DNA from: Prunella strophiata
Lineage: Eukaryota > Chordata > Aves > Passeriformes > Prunellidae
Direction: 5' to 3'
Assembly (NCBI GenBank): GCA_036583965.1
Contig: JAZBQD010000014.1
Location: forward strand, 47,621,126-47,685,125
Length of the DNA stretch: 64,000 nucleotides
Of the stretch, positions 1-13,900 are shown one piece after another (the stretch's first letter is position 1; the number at the start of each line of letters is the position of its first letter). Below the pieces are notes generated by a model. That model was not told the DNA's origin, searched no databases, and saw only the letters and a program-made list of their open reading frames with translations. The translations under genes were made by a program, and so were the position numbers.

Positions 1-2932
1 CAACCCCCAGGAGTCCTCTGCTCAAGGAAGGTTTACACATTGCAGAAGAAGAAAGCACCTGAATTAAAATAACTCAGTGCTAAATTGGCCAGTTCTCTCT
101 GCTAGTTTTGAAGAGTCGCCCTCACCACCTGCAGTTCTTGACCTCCTTAGAGGGTTTTACAGGAGGAAGACGAATAAAGGGAAAAAAAACACTGTGGAGG
201 CAATAGCCTACCATGCTGTGATCCACCTTCTAATGGGTGCACTGGGATTTATCCCCTTGCCTAACAAAGGCAGACAAGACAACTTGTACTTGTACGTGGG
301 TCAAGACTGGAAACACTCAAAACTGTCAGTGCAGATTCATGCTACAGCCAAGAATATTTGGCTCTTTTACAAGGGCCATCACTACTCTGGGAAACATGGG
401 CTTCAGGATTAATATTTTCAGCCTGGGAGCTCTGTTCCCCCCCAACAGGTCATGTCATGGTAGACAGTCCCTGCAAGACACACAAGATCCTGAATCAGAC
501 TGGACAATTCAAAAATGTTCAGCAGGTATTTTGACCCTGACATTCTCAGAGTTTAAAGCTGTGGGTCCAAAAAGTACAGCACAGTGAAAGATGCACTCAC
601 CTTTCTTGTGACTCTGACACGCTTATCACAAACCAGTGTTAGGGAGCTCCACACAGTTACAAAGCAAACAGTTAAGTTGAGGATTGCAGCAGTTGTTTTC
701 AAGTGTTCAGTTCTCACATATTGCACACCATGAAGGCAATTTTCACTCTCAATAAAGGGCACTTGACTTTTGGTTCATTCTCCTTTTAGCACTCCTCTTA
801 CACTGATATTGGATACAAAGCCATTTTCTTTCATAGGGCAATACATGGCAGAATCTAGGATGTAATTTAAGGGGCTCTATTGATATCATAAATTACAACA
901 AGTCTGCTGAAGCAGTTTATGAATGGCAGTAAAAACCTGAAACTGAACTACATCATTAGAATCATCCATTGCATACATGTATTATTATTTATAATACAGA
1001 CCTAAGTATCCCTACATTTTATAGACAAAGGAGATAATGAAGGACCTTGTACTAAATGGGAACAGGGCTTCCACAGCCTTCTTGATAGCAAATGTGCTGT
1101 AGTAATGGAATAAAAAAGTGATGCTACTTTATGAAGTTACTTCATAAATGAGAAAAGAAACAAGTCTTGGAAAGTGTGATACTGCTGCAAGACTTTTTAG
1201 AAGATCAGTTCCTCGTACTTCTCTCTGAGTAACATCTTAGCTCCACATATCAGCAGATTGAATTTGAGGGGGATGCTTAGGACCTTAATTATTTCTGTAC
1301 AAAAAATCTGTGTCCATATTTTTCCATATATTCCAGAAGTCTGATTTGGCTGTAAATCACATCACTATCTCTGTTTCTATTCTTAAATTATTTGGCTGGT
1401 ACTGGCATCTAGCAAAAACACTTTTACAATACAGTTAAGCAAAGAAAGAAAGAAAATTAAAAAGCTACCATCTCACTGAAACAGTCTATGAAAAGTCCCA
1501 AATCACTTGCTCTCAGTTTGCTTGAGAACTTAGTTCTCCAAAATGAAGTAATTCATAGCCTGTATTCAAACTTCAGACATCTGCTTCAGGAAATGGGCTT
1601 TGAAGGGGAAAGTCCAAGTAGGCACATTTTTGCAAATATTTTAGTGTGTAATTTAATTAATTCTCTGCATTACTTCACTGTTCAAAACAGGACATGAGGC
1701 TGATGGTTGCAGTAATAACCATATTTTTCTTAACTATTCAAAAAATAATTTTGAAAGTGCAAGCATGAGCTCTTATTTAGAAGGAAATTCTCAGTTAAGC
1801 CGACATGCTCTTGATGCAAAATCTGGTCCCACCAGCAAGGTTATCAACAGGCCATGTGCACCACCTAGCAACAATAAGAGTGCCTGAAACCAACAACCAT
1901 CCAGTTTGAGACTTCAGGGGTGCAAGGGAAGCAAATACCTAGTTCTTACTGTATTTCAATACAGTGAGCATCAAAACTAAATAAGCTCTTCTGAAGCAAC
2001 AAGGCTTAAAGGGCAAATATGTTTATTTTATTCCCCTGCTTGGAAACTTTTAAGATCAAGATATATAAAAACCCAATCTGGCCTTTTGAAATAATCACCT
2101 AAATACTTGTCACTAGTAATGTATTCACATTGTTTCAGAGCTACCAACATGTTAAAGCACTGTCTGGTCTGGCAGGTTCACCTGGAGCTGCAGCTGCTCC
2201 CTGAGAAGTAGGAGGAGCTAATGCTCCTCACACTTCCACCAGCCTCTTAGGGAGGAAAAACAGTGAAGAAGGGAGGGGAGAATATTTTTTATCTTTCAGA
2301 ATGAGGCACAGTTTGAGGAGTATGAGAATAATGTGAGAGGTGGGCAAGAAGGGGTACTCATAATTTACCCTACTGAAAGCTGCAAATACCCTGAAATAAG
2401 CTCCCTTCTTTTCCTTTGGGAAGAGACAGGTTCTGCCAGAGCCCAGCCTAGTACTCCTCTGCCTGCTTCTCAGGGTCATATTTGCCCTTGAGCGGAGATC
2501 TTCCTTTGGGTGTACCAAATCCCATTTGCGACGTTTTGGGATGAAGAATGCACCTTCTTTTGTTTTCCATGCTCCTTAACTTCAGTTGTCTCATGTTTTG
2601 CTTTCACTTGCCTAAAGGATTCTCTGCCCACTGCAAAAGAGCAAGTCAAATTTAAAGTAATTTGGAGTGTAAAATTCCAAGTGGAGACACTTCCCCTTGG
2701 GTGCTTATTGCAGGAGTCAGTTCTCTGGTCCATGCTTAAAATTGACCATGCTTACTTTACTTTGCAGTAAGACTAAATTGCTTTTTGTCGGTTTGTTTTT
2801 ATAGCAAGTCAGCTCTGTATATTAACTGTTCTGCAGTAGAAACTATTTTCCAGAGGAAATGATGGAATGGTATTTCTGCAATTATTTTTGTTATTGCCTT
2901 TATTTTCCAAGTGGCTCTGTAGAAATAAAACC

Positions 2933-2963
2933 TTTTTTTTTGTTTTTGTTTTTGTTTTTTTTT
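2933..2963. repeat. T-rich (TTTTTG)n tract
   Basis: Runs of T broken by single G every five to nine bases. Confidence 0.9.
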
Positions 2964-5900
2964 GTTGAGGTTCCTCTCCCTAATGATGTCATGAGGTGCA
3001 CACGTCACAGAAAAACTAATTGATAAAAAGATATTATGTTAAGAACTTTTAAGGTTGTCACATTATGTTTTGAAAAGAAACATTTCCTTTAACTCAACCT
3101 ACTCCTGGAATAGTATATAAAATACTTGAGCTAACAGATTTTTGTGAAATTCTGAATATTAAACTGAAACAATTTTCAATCTTTGGGAACTGCAGACAGG
3201 TTTGTTAGAAGTAAATACAATGTACAAATGTGGTTTTTGGTAAAATGCTTAACAATAAAAATCAACTAAAACTCCTGTTAACTACCATTAACAAAATTAA
3301 TATTCTCAGCAGGTTTGTAGGAGGGAGTGCTCTTGGTCTGAGATCTTGGCTGCCCTCTTGTTCAAATCTCCTTGGGCTCAGAAGTCTGGGAGGTCTGCAG
3401 AAGAGCTCAAGTATGTTGCCAAACACTGGCTTGCTATCACAGGCCAGTACCAGATTGTGTAATGTCAGCATTATACTTACAGATTTTGAACCTGTTGGAT
3501 GTCAGCAGGATTGAAAAGTGACCCAGGTCTGGATTTGAGCAAGGATGATTAGGAGCCCTGTGACCAGCCATGTGAAGAAGAAATCCAGATGAAAAGTGAG
3601 ACTGGGAAGAGGTGCCCTTCCCTGGAGAGATGGGACCATGGGGCTCACCACCAGAGGCTTGGTTCATTTGAATTTTCTGACAGTGGGACTGGTTGCAGAA
3701 TGGAGCAAATGCTGTCCCTGCTGCCTCAGTTTCACACACATGTGGTGCTGAGTTATGCCAGAGGTATCATTTTGTGGTGACTCAGGCCACATAAATGTTA
3801 CATTCTAGAGTTCTAGAAGCCTGAAAGTAAATTTCTAATCCAAGGAATATGTTTTAAAAATTCAAAAGCACTTTGAAGAGCCACTACTTTTTGAATGGTT
3901 CCTCTTTTGCAAGCAAAACATCCACCTAGAAATATTTATGCATTGATTCCAGAAAATTAATAGATATGATATCACTTGAATCGAGACCCTTCACACAAAA
4001 CACTGTTTATTGCCTCCTTTCATGCAGAGGAAAGTTTCCAATAGTAATGTATCTGCTAATCACAGCAATCTGTGGTGAGTACCTTTCTTGACAACCTAGC
4101 ATCAGAAAAAACAGCAACAACAACAACAAAAAAATTTCAATAACTGAAAATTTACATCTTAAATTCCTCCTGGAAATCAAAGGGAAAAGGTCTCAAGTCT
4201 AGGTCTAGGTGCCAATGCAGGGACTGATAGGTTTTCCAAGGAGGCAAGGTAATTAAGATAATTTGCCAGTGAAATCTTTTGAGATTCAACCCTGGTATAT
4301 GCTGCTGTAAAATAGGAAAGTAAATACAAGAGTCAGGAAACTTCATGGCAGTCAAAGATGCCAATATCTTAAAGTACATGAATTAAATGAATGTATTAAA
4401 CACAATCTTAGCACTTAAGTACATATGCTTAGATACAGGGATCTTATTTGGGCAGGAAAATGAAGTTTGGAGACACCAAGATTTGATATTTCAGTGACAT
4501 TTGAAAAAAATCACTGGTTATTTCTATGATTTGAGACATTTCCCCTTCTTATACAAAGTGTTGTCTTGAACTCATAAGCATATGAATCTCTTTGACTATA
4601 CTACTGTTTAATCTGCCTGCTCATAACTCAGCTTCTTATTCCATTATAATGCTTGAATGATTCACATGCAATGTTTCCAATCCACTTTTCCTATCTTGTG
4701 AAACTTTTTAACGAAATGTTAGCATTTGCAGGCACCAGATGTTTTGACATAAGGAGAAGCAATATGTAAATTTTAATCCATGGTAGGAACAATAGCCTGG
4801 AGGCACCTTCTTCTTATTACATGAATCATATACTTAACCACAATGTGGTGGATTATATCAAAATCATCACCACTCTGAATATAGAACACTTGTCTTGTGG
4901 TTGCCAATTAATGAAACTGGTATATATTTAACTTGATGGGTACCAGTGATTTAACCAATAAGCCTTGGCATACTTCACTGCTGCAGTCTCCTTTATAATT
5001 AGACTTTTGATCTGATTATTATCACAACTTCATACATTTTTCTCCAATCTCCCATTGGCTGTCACCACAAATGATGCTGACATTAAATCTGTTTGTCTGT
5101 CAGTTGCAAACTTCGCTACTTTTAATCAAGCAGTGTATCACATAGGCCTTTTATAATCTCTGAAATAACTTCTGATTTTATTTTCTGATGTTGTTTATTC
5201 AATCATTAAGTGTCTGAGATCTAAACAGGATAAGCATTGGCTCTCTACAAAGCAAAGTGAGGGCTTTCAGTCCCTTCACAAAGGAGCTGAGTACCTTTTA
5301 TGGTCAAATCCAAAGTACATAATAAATATGTAAAAAAGCAAAGCTTCTTTCCATAGATAATCACTGGACTTTAAATAATATTTATAATAATGTTCAATTT
5401 TAATACTGATGGGGTGTTTTAATGATTTGAGAAGATAAAGAGACTGAAGAAGTTTTTAGTACAAATAAAATGTTTATCTGATGTATGCAAACAATGAGCA
5501 CTATTTCACATGAAATGATAAACTATTACAAAACTAGTTGAAATTTTTATTACTACTCAATAACTTTTACATAATTTTGTGCACAGAAAGCATCAAATAT
5601 CTTCTAAAGAAGGCAGCACTTTTGATATTAGGAATTCAAAATGAAATCCGAATCCTTACTATCTTCCTTAAGTGAGTATCTTTTAGTGCCAAATGCTACC
5701 TAATTATCAGCTTTAAAAAATGTTTTACATCTTAAAATACAATATTCTGTTTATCCTAGATTGTCTGGGGAACATCTTGTACATTAAAAGGTTTTTGTAG
5801 AGCTTCTTAGTGATTTAACTGATATCATCATGCCTGCTAGCAATTTTGCAACATTCTGGAAACACTTCCCATAAATCAAAGCCTTAGCAGCAGGAATAAG

Positions 5901-8043
5901 CAGATGGCAGGAGACCATATTAAAGAATGTATCAATTATTTTTATTAATGGGATGCTACTGGATCATGATGTATCATAATGGACTAAATGTTTAACTGTT
6001 GTGAAGTATTTTGTCTGTTAGGTATCTCAGATGTTCTTACTGGATGTTACTAGATTGCCTTTTGGTGGCATTTTTGAGGGTCTGGACAGTGAAGTTTCAC
6101 AAGGGACATATAAAAAGATGTTTTCATTTCAGTCCTTTAATTATACTCATACAATAAGCATAAAATGCCAGCAAGTATAAAATGTAATTGTAAAAAGATT
6201 GCATATATAGTGTGTAATAAAGTACATTCTGTCTGCATACAATGACTTAGAAAACAAGATACTATATGGTTAACAATGAAAAATAGCAATTATTATAAAA
6301 ATAGTCTACAGTCTCATAATAGCAATGTAAATGCCTTTACTTATCTAAGAGACAACATAATTTTAAATTACATTAATTTTACATCCTCCATTCATATATA
6401 CAGTTCTATTAAATTCAGAAAGCATTATAATATCCATGCTCTTATTAAGATTAAGCAACTGAATTATATTTAGTTATTTTATTATATAAAGCAACTGTGT
6501 TTCTGTTTGTTAAAATTGTTTGCACTTACTGTACCTTTTCACACTATCCATGCTATGCACAATGAAATAATTTAGTTTTCTTAATATAGCATCCATATCC
6601 AGGTAATGAATTAAACAGGATGTTAATATTTCAACTCCCTTTCCTTTTGTGTAATTATCAGTCTGCTAGTTTTGTGGATTCTGTAGGAATATGTCCACCA
6701 GCTTTGAACAGCTACTACTGAAAACAAGCAATAACTCCTCATTTAATACATCTTGACAAAAATAGCCAGTTCTTCTACCCCCTGCCCTGCTTGAGGTCAA
6801 GATCTGTAAGACTTCAAATTCTTTTCTAGGCCCAGAGCCACGGGCATATCATGCATCTCTTTCATGAGATTTCACTAAACAGATCTCTGCTGGAAATAAC
6901 TAAAAAGTGTATTTTTCTTGCACCATAGCTCAGCCCAATAAAACTTGAATGGAGAGCAAAGAAATTCTGCCATACAGAAAATGTTAGGATTTGTCCCTTA
7001 TGAAATCCCTTTCCTCTGCAGAAGCTGGTAGGACTGGGCTTGGCTCTGCCCTAGAAGTCCTCTCAGCTTCATAGCACCATTTCCAAGCCTGTGGTGGGAA
7101 GAGGGAGTGTTTACTCCAGAAAGTCTGGGATGTGACCACTAGCACATGCATCTCCTAAATACCTTCAGCAGCACCTATTCATTCCCTGAAAGTCCTAGTC
7201 TGGTTTTGCAGCCAGTACCACCATTTAATTTCAAGAGTGAACTTGTAATCCAGGTTATAATTATTAGCTGAAATACTAATTATGATGACTTCCCACTAGA
7301 AAAAAATGCAATGTTGGTGAAATACCATTGCCATAGTAAACACCTAGAAGGATTGATGTATTTTTTGTTTTGGGCAAGGGAGCTGGGGGGTTTTGTGTGA
7401 AGGAAGACAGCCTGAATATGTTTAATGATAGACGCAATACAGTGCCCTGCAAAAAGAGCATTGACTATCTTAAGTATCCTCATGCAAAGAGAGAGAGAAA
7501 AATTCTGGTGCTTTAGACTGAATCAATTGTCAGAAGAATGAAAATCAACTTTAAAAAATTTAATGGATGCACTATAATGTTTTTTTAGAACAGTGCTTAT
7601 AAAAGTGATGAAATTCAGGATATTATTTAAAGTCTGTATAGTTCAGAAGTATGGTCTAACTCACATGTAAAAGTTCAATGGGAAAATCATGTAATACATT
7701 CATATTTAATTTCTCTTTCTCCATTATGAGCAATCCACACTGGTGTATTTAAAACTAATGTAGTAGAAACTGCAGTACAAGGAGAAATGGCATTTGATAT
7801 TAACCAAATAACCCTTCCTTTCATCTGCTAAAATGGACAATACTCATACTAGGCTAGACATAATATGGGCATAAAAGTTAGTTTTAATTCATCATGTTTT
7901 GTATTCAGATGTCAATATTAAAAATTGTCTTTGACAAAACTATGACAAAGTGGTCCCTCTTTTAATTGACCCAATTAAAATGGCAGTCAGTCTTATATCC
8001 AGTTATCTTTCGTTATAACTTGTTTGTGGTTCTGATATGCTAT

Positions 8044-8162
8044 AAAAAAAACAAAACAAAAAAAAGTGAAACAAAACCCACAAAAAAAAAAAAAAAAACC
8101 AAAATGAAAAAGCTAAACCAAACAAAACAAACAAATAAAAAAAAAAAAAAAAAAAAAAAAAA
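8044..8162. repeat. A-rich low-complexity tract
   Basis: About 120 bp of A runs with scattered C, including an uninterrupted run of over 20 A near 8138-8161. The lysine/asparagine/threonine-rich open frame across it is an artefact. Confidence 0.9.
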
Positions 8163-8724
8163 CACCAACCTAAAACAAAAGAAAATTACCAGAATGCTGT
8201 CTGTTTTCTGTTTTTTTATCCATGGACTGTGAGTGTATCAAAGGCTCTTCTAATGGTCAGGTCTGTGCTTACAGGTCACCTTACATCCAACTAGTTTGCA
8301 CAAATTCATAGAAAACATTGAGATTCCTAAAATCATAAATATTCTTGTGAAATTGGACATACCATCATCTTTCATAACCATTTGAGTGTGATTTATTATC
8401 CAGCTGCTAATTTTCCAATTATGAAACTCTTGTAACACTGCCAGGGTTGGTCAGGCATGTGCTATGGCCTGGCAGGAACACAAACCTCACAATGCCTGTT
8501 AGGAGGGCCCAGGTACCAATAACAAAAGAGGTAATAATAAGAAACAATTGCTCTGGTTTTGGATAGTATGTTTTTAAAAACTTAAAATGTTCATGCAAAA
8601 AGTAGTCCACTTTAATCTCTTCTTACTATTTCCAAACCTGTGACACTTCTGGAGTGAGGCAGGCTCAGTGACAGCAAAATTAATACATACTTTCAAAACA
8701 TATTTTGAATCAATACAGAACTCC

Positions 8725-9297
8725 TGTGGTGGTTTCAGCTGGGATAGAGTTAATTTTCTTCACAGTGGCTAGTATGGGACTGTATTTTGGATTTGTGTTG
8801 GACAGAGATGTTTTTTTACTGCTGAGCAGGGCTTACACAGAGCCAAGAGCTTTTCTGCTTTTCATACTGACAGTGGCAAGGAATTTGGGGGTGCATGGGA
8901 GACTGGGAGGAGACACAGCCAGGACAGCTGACCCTAACTGACGAAGGGATATTCCACACCGTATCAAATCATACTCAGTATATAAAGTGAGGGAAGAAGG
9001 AGGAAGGGGTGGAGATTTTGGAGTGATGGCATTTGACTTCCCAAGTCACCATTACATGTGATGGGGCTCTGCTCTCCTGGAGATGGCTGAACAGCTGCCT
9101 GACCATGGGAAACAGTGACTTAATTCCTCGTTTTGCTTCATTTGTGTGCACATCTTTTGCTTTCCCTATTAAACTGTCTTTATCTTAACCCAAGAGCCTT
9201 CCAGATTTTACATTTCCAATTCTCTCCCCAGTCACTCTGGCTGGGCAGTGGCCAAGTGGCTGCATGAGGCTTGGCTGCCACCTGGGGTTAAACCACA
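8725..9297 (+). mobile_element. Solo LTR of an avian endogenous retrovirus
   Basis: 573 bp starting TGTGGTGGTTT and ending AAACCACA, a short inverted terminal repeat typical of LTRs. It carries a TATA box (TATATAAA, 8979-8986) and a poly(A) signal ATTAAA (9168-9173) in plus orientation. The flanking 5-mers are ACTCC (8720-8724) and ACTAC (9298-9302), a target duplication with one mismatch. No retroviral genes are present, so this is an LTR left after recombination. It resembles ERVL-like LTRs of songbirds; the subfamily is not assigned. It shares its layout with the copy near 59.3 kb. Confidence 0.8.
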
Positions 9298-10616
9298 ACT
9301 ACTCTCTAATGTGATCTTTTGGTTTTGACTGAGGAAGAGCTATGAAGAATCTGTTCCAGTTTATTTTCCCATGTTTTAATATTACAGTTGGAATGATAGC
9401 ACATAATGTTCTTCAGGAACATACATCACACTCCAGAATTTCACTATGTATAGAAGTGAGTTTTCTGAATGCCCCCCCAGCAAGCTGGTTATGAGAGGTA
9501 GTGCATCACATCAGTGTTTCTGAATATTGCCTTCAGTTTGACAAGTCTTCCTTTCATGATTTTCTGCAGGGAGTCCAAAGCCAAATATGAAATTAAATTC
9601 TTGTTGTTTATAGTGCATGCAATGGGAATCTTGTCATTTCCCTCTGCTTCCAAATGGATCAAAAGCACATGTATGGATAGAGTCCCTTTGGAAAAACCTC
9701 ACTGTGCTGTCAAAGGACATTGAAAGTGTCATCCAACAGTATTGTATCTGAATTCCAATTTCTTCCATGTAAAAAAGGACACAGTTTGAATATTCTTGGA
9801 ATAAGCAGCTGACATAGCACTGTCACAAGTAGTGCTTGTTTTAAATTGTGCTAAGTGTAACGTGGAGTGTCTGTGCTGTCTTGTATATCCACAGAGTCTT
9901 TCTGCTGCAATGCTGTGTCTCTTTTTGTCTGAGTTCATTTGAATCACTGTCATTATGTTAGTTTCCATTTTTCTTCTGTGTCATTAAAATAGATACTTAA
10001 AAGAATGTTCTTTTTCTACAAATGAAATTTAAAAAAAAAACTAAAGGCATTCCATGGAAAGCTTAATGGATTGTCTCCTTTTAAAGAGAAGCCCGCACAG
10101 TTTAAACTTCATGCTTGTGTGAAAGCATTACCATCTGACGTTTTTAGATTTTAAAACCAGCTTAAATAGTTCTCTGTTGCTTCACATTTTGTAGAATTTT
10201 TAGTTATAAAAAATAAAGAAATTAGCAAATGACTAAATCTCATATTTGTAGCAGAGAAAAGTGTAAGCAGATTGAAAAGAGTTTGAATACAGTTTTGCAA
10301 CATGGGTATTCCTTTTGTGGTAACCATTTTCATAGTACTGATAAAAGTCATGGAGTGATAGTAAAGATATTCCCAGTGAAGAGAGCTTTATGCAAATGTC
10401 AGCTGTGAACAGAGGGTGAATTTGGGGCAGAGTGACATGGGTTCATGTCTATCTTATTTTCTTGTGAAGTAAGGGCTGATTGAAACCCTTGTCATGTAGT
10501 AATTGATTTTTACAGTGTCTCTCCTTATAGGTATTTAAAATAAGAGCAAACATCATGCTTACGTTCAACTCAGTCTTTTAACAAGTGTTTAGAGAAGTAT
10601 GAGGCCCTTTCTGCTT
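9298..10616 (-). other. TFEC: Probable TFEC 3' untranslated region
   Basis: AT-rich sequence directly after the TFEC stop codon on the minus strand. No repeat was recognised before the solo LTR at 9297. The first clear minus-strand poly(A) signals are near 9360-9380, giving an estimated 3' UTR of about 1.25 kb. The end is inferred; transcript evidence would be needed to fix it. Confidence 0.4.
9360..9380 (-). terminator. Candidate TFEC poly(A) signals
   Basis: On the minus strand ATTAAA (9380-9375) is followed by AATAAA (9365-9360), about 1.24 kb past the stop codon and just before the solo LTR boundary. Such hexamers are frequent by chance in AT-rich DNA, so this is only a candidate. Confidence 0.3.
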
Positions 10617-10997
10617 TTATAAATCATCTCCATCATCTGTGCTAAAGCTGCTTCTCCTACTGCTCTCTTTTGATGCAGCTGGAGATGTGGAGGACAAGAG
10701 TGGGTCTGTTCCAAATGGTGACACTGTTTCGTCCAATAAAATTTCCTCTAGTCGTTGTTCTTCTTTTAAAGCTGCGCTGAAGGACAAATCTGTGAAGTGT
10801 GACAGTGGATCAGAAAAGGCTGTAGATCCATCACAGACATCAGAATTTTGTCCATGTACCAGAGGCATTTGTTGAGAGTAGTCCACAGAGTTCTCCTCTG
10901 GATAAGACTGTTGCTTGATGACCTGTGCAGCTAAATCGACAGCACTGAGTGAAGACATGACTGGAAGGCCGTGTGCACGCGCCTGGATCTCCAGTTC
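10617..10997 (-). CDS. TFEC: TFEC terminal coding exon with serine-rich tail (residues 249-374 and stop)
   Basis: The acceptor AAATGCTAG precedes GAACTGG. 381 bp: 126 residues then TAA at 10619-10617. It starts [12 protein letters not shown], the end of the zipper region. Further on are a conserved helix [17 protein letters not shown] (about 322-338) and the tail [18 protein letters not shown] (357-374). The tail resembles the TFEB/MITF C-terminal serine cluster phosphorylated by kinases such as mTORC1, PKC and AKT in relatives; its role in TFEC is inferred. VIKQQ (274-278) sits where MITF has its second SUMO site VIKQE, so that site is absent here, as in human TFEC from memory. Confidence 0.97.
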   Translation of the reverse strand, partial: ELEIQARAHGLPVMSSLSAVDLAAQVIKQQSYPEENSVDYSQQMPLVHGQNSDVCDGSTAFSDPLSHFTDLSFSAALKEEQRLEEILLDETVSPFGTDPLLSSTSPAASKESSRRSSFSTDDGDDL

Positions 10998-13900
10998 CTA
11001 GCATTTCAAACAAAAACAATTAGACAAAAAATTTTAAAGAGAAAACAGTCTCTTCAGAACAATGGCAGAAAGTATACAAATCATGCATGAAAATTTATTA
11101 TACCTGTTGCCCAGCTGTGAGATTAAATTTTAAAATATTAAACTTTTTTGTCTAAGAAAATTTGCCAAGTGTTTTTATATCCTTTTCTGTCATTAAGCAA
11201 CTATTCTACAGGAACAGAAGAGAGCCTCTCTAAAACCATTGCATACTGAATCCAATGAAGGTAGAAAAATGTTGCAACTTGATAATTCATTATAAAACTG
11301 TTATCCAGAGAAAAAAGAAGATTCTTTACTTGATAATGCTTATAATATACATATAAATAAGTAAATCAACATATGTAAGATGATTGGTTTTATGTCCATC
11401 TACCTATCTACCCATCCCATTTCCATAGGTGTGTGTCTATTTTAGAATCTTGCTTTTCAAGACATGAAGGGTTATATTCTGCCTCTTTGTGTCAAAAGCA
11501 GATATAATATAAGACAGTCTCTCTGGGAAGCATAATGCATTAAATAGTTTGAAGGGGAAATTTAAAATACTGAAGGGAACTTTGTGTCCAGTATTGACTT
11601 TTGGCCTCAGGAATATAAATATTTCCTCCTTTTTGGTCCTTGTTTCTAACATAGGCATAATGAAACTGTTTGTACAAATACTTGATTACTTTTCCACTAG
11701 TTACTTTATGTAAGGTATAATTATCAAAGTAATTTCCTAGAAATCTAAAGAATAACCCCTCCCCAATACACAGAAATAAAAAAGCAAAGTCAATTTATTT
11801 TAATAAACGTAATTTGAGGAAAAATTATATAGATTAACAAAATTTAATGGGGGATAAGTACTGAGAAAGCTTTGCAGTTCATGGCAACGCTTATACAAAC
11901 CTGAATTCGAAGCAGAAGTCTTCTGTTAGCATGCTCTAATTTCTTCTGCCTGTGTTCTAATTCTCTGGCTCTCTGTTGTTCTTTTTGTAGCCACTTGATG
12001 TACTCTACTGATGCTTTTAAAATAGTTCCTTTGTTCCAGCGCATATCACTGCAGAATGTAGAGATAACCTTTTCACAATTGTGCATGTCAGCAGAATTCA
12101 TAAGAACTTACAAAATCTTTTACATTAATATGAAATAATGATTTACATGACTATTATTCACTCTTAGATATTATTGCTTCTGAATGGAAATTTTAATAGA
12201 ATAGTTAAGAAGCCCTTATATAGTAAAATTAATCCCAGAATGAAAATAAGTGTCAAAAGAAAGTAATAAAGTGACTTTTTGTGGGAGAGCTAAATGCAAT
12301 ATCATGATTCTACCATTACAGTTTTTATATTTTTAGTGAAAATTGCTTTTATTATTAACTCTGAGATTAAAATCTATGTGCAGTATTTCTGCATTAATGA
12401 ACTAGGAAATATACATTACTGAGGACTTAAGCCTAAATTTTTAAAGATCATTTTGAATATACTACTCCTTTTACCTGACTTACTAATGAGGTTGCTTTTA
12501 TGCTAGTAGAGAAAAAAATGATCTCGGCTGAATGCCACTCCTCATTGATGACAGACAAGAAAAATCACACTTTCATAACCATAATGACTAGGGAATGACA
12601 AAAATCATGTTCAAAAATCTTGAAACAATTTAAAAACAAGTCAAAATCTACAGCTACATGCAGACCCCAACTCAAAATAAAAGCTTTGCAAAAAAATTAA
12701 ATTAAACCTGGGCATCATTCAGGAAATCATGGTTTGACTTCCAGCTTACAAGCAGCCTCACTAGCAACAAAACACTTGTTCAAATTAAACTGTCCAAAGA
12801 CTTTCATGTATCCATTTATCAAATTTTCATGCATTCCTTTAAGTAAGGTCTTGGAATACAAATGAATTTTGCTTAAAATATTTAATTTCTAATAAATTTC
12901 AGTATTTTATGACAAAGGATGGGTTCACTGCATTAAATATACAGTTATATGGGCTTTATCAAAACTATCTACTTCACTGCAAGATTTCTTAGGCTGAGCA
13001 GAAGGTTGGTCAAGCTTCTGGTCCCAAACCAACACAAAGCTGTTGTAAAAACAAGAATTTGATGTTGGGAGGGAAAAGCATTTTTTCAATACCTCTTCCA
13101 AAGACATATATTTACATGCTGTCATTTATGGAGAAAAAAAAAATGTTCCCAGCTATTATCACTTTCACTTGTTCATGGAATCATAGAATAGGCTGAGTTG
13201 GAAAGCAACCATCAGGATTAATGAGTCCAGCTCCTGGCCTTGCACAGGACACCCCAAGAGTCACACCATGTGCCTGAGAGTATTGTCCAAACACTTCTTG
13301 AACTCTGCCAGGCATGGAGCTATGACCACTTCCCTGGAGAACCTGTTCCCACTGGGTGAAAACCTTTTCCTGATATCCAACCTAAACCTCCCCTGACTCA
13401 GCCTCATGTCATTTCCTTGAGTCCCATCACTGGTCACAAGAGTGAAGAGATTGGTACCTGCCCCTCTATTTCCCCTCATGAGGCTAAACACCTTCAGAGA
13501 TTTCTGCAGCTATTTATCTTCTGAAGGTATAGTGCAAAAATCAGGCAGGTACAGGATTTAGGGACCCAGACCACCAAGATTTTCCAGATGCTTTACTATG
13601 GATAAAACCTTATGGAGCTGATTACTTTAAGACACTAAGAAGAATACACAAAAATTATTTGTGATAAACATCACAGTGTTTAACCATGCCGTAGAATTCA
13701 GGTAATTTGCTAGAGATTTGGGAGTAACATTTTTTTTTGATCCAAAAGTGCTCAAATTCAAATATCAGTTATCTCTGGACAACACACAAACTGTGAGGCT
13801 CCTGTGTACTGGGACCTCCCCTCCTCTCAGTGCTGCAGGCCAGAAATGCACAGCTCTTGGGATTAGAAGGTGAGGAGGTCAGAGAGAAAATAATTGTTGT

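Larger units (their letters stand above)
1..8724. other. Gene-free sequence downstream of TFEC
   Basis: AT-rich. The short open frames here have no recognised similarity, splice context or protein-like composition; the longest (77-412, plus) matches nothing I know. Only low-complexity tracts stand out (2933-2963 T-rich; 8044-8162 A-rich). Confidence 0.6.

Noticed and set aside
77..587. Overlapping open frames of 111 and 116 residues at the left end
   Set aside because: No recognised domain, poor composition, overlapping frames and no splice or promoter context; most likely chance.
7966..8232. Lys/Thr-rich 88-residue open frame
   Set aside because: It is a translation of an A-rich low-complexity tract.
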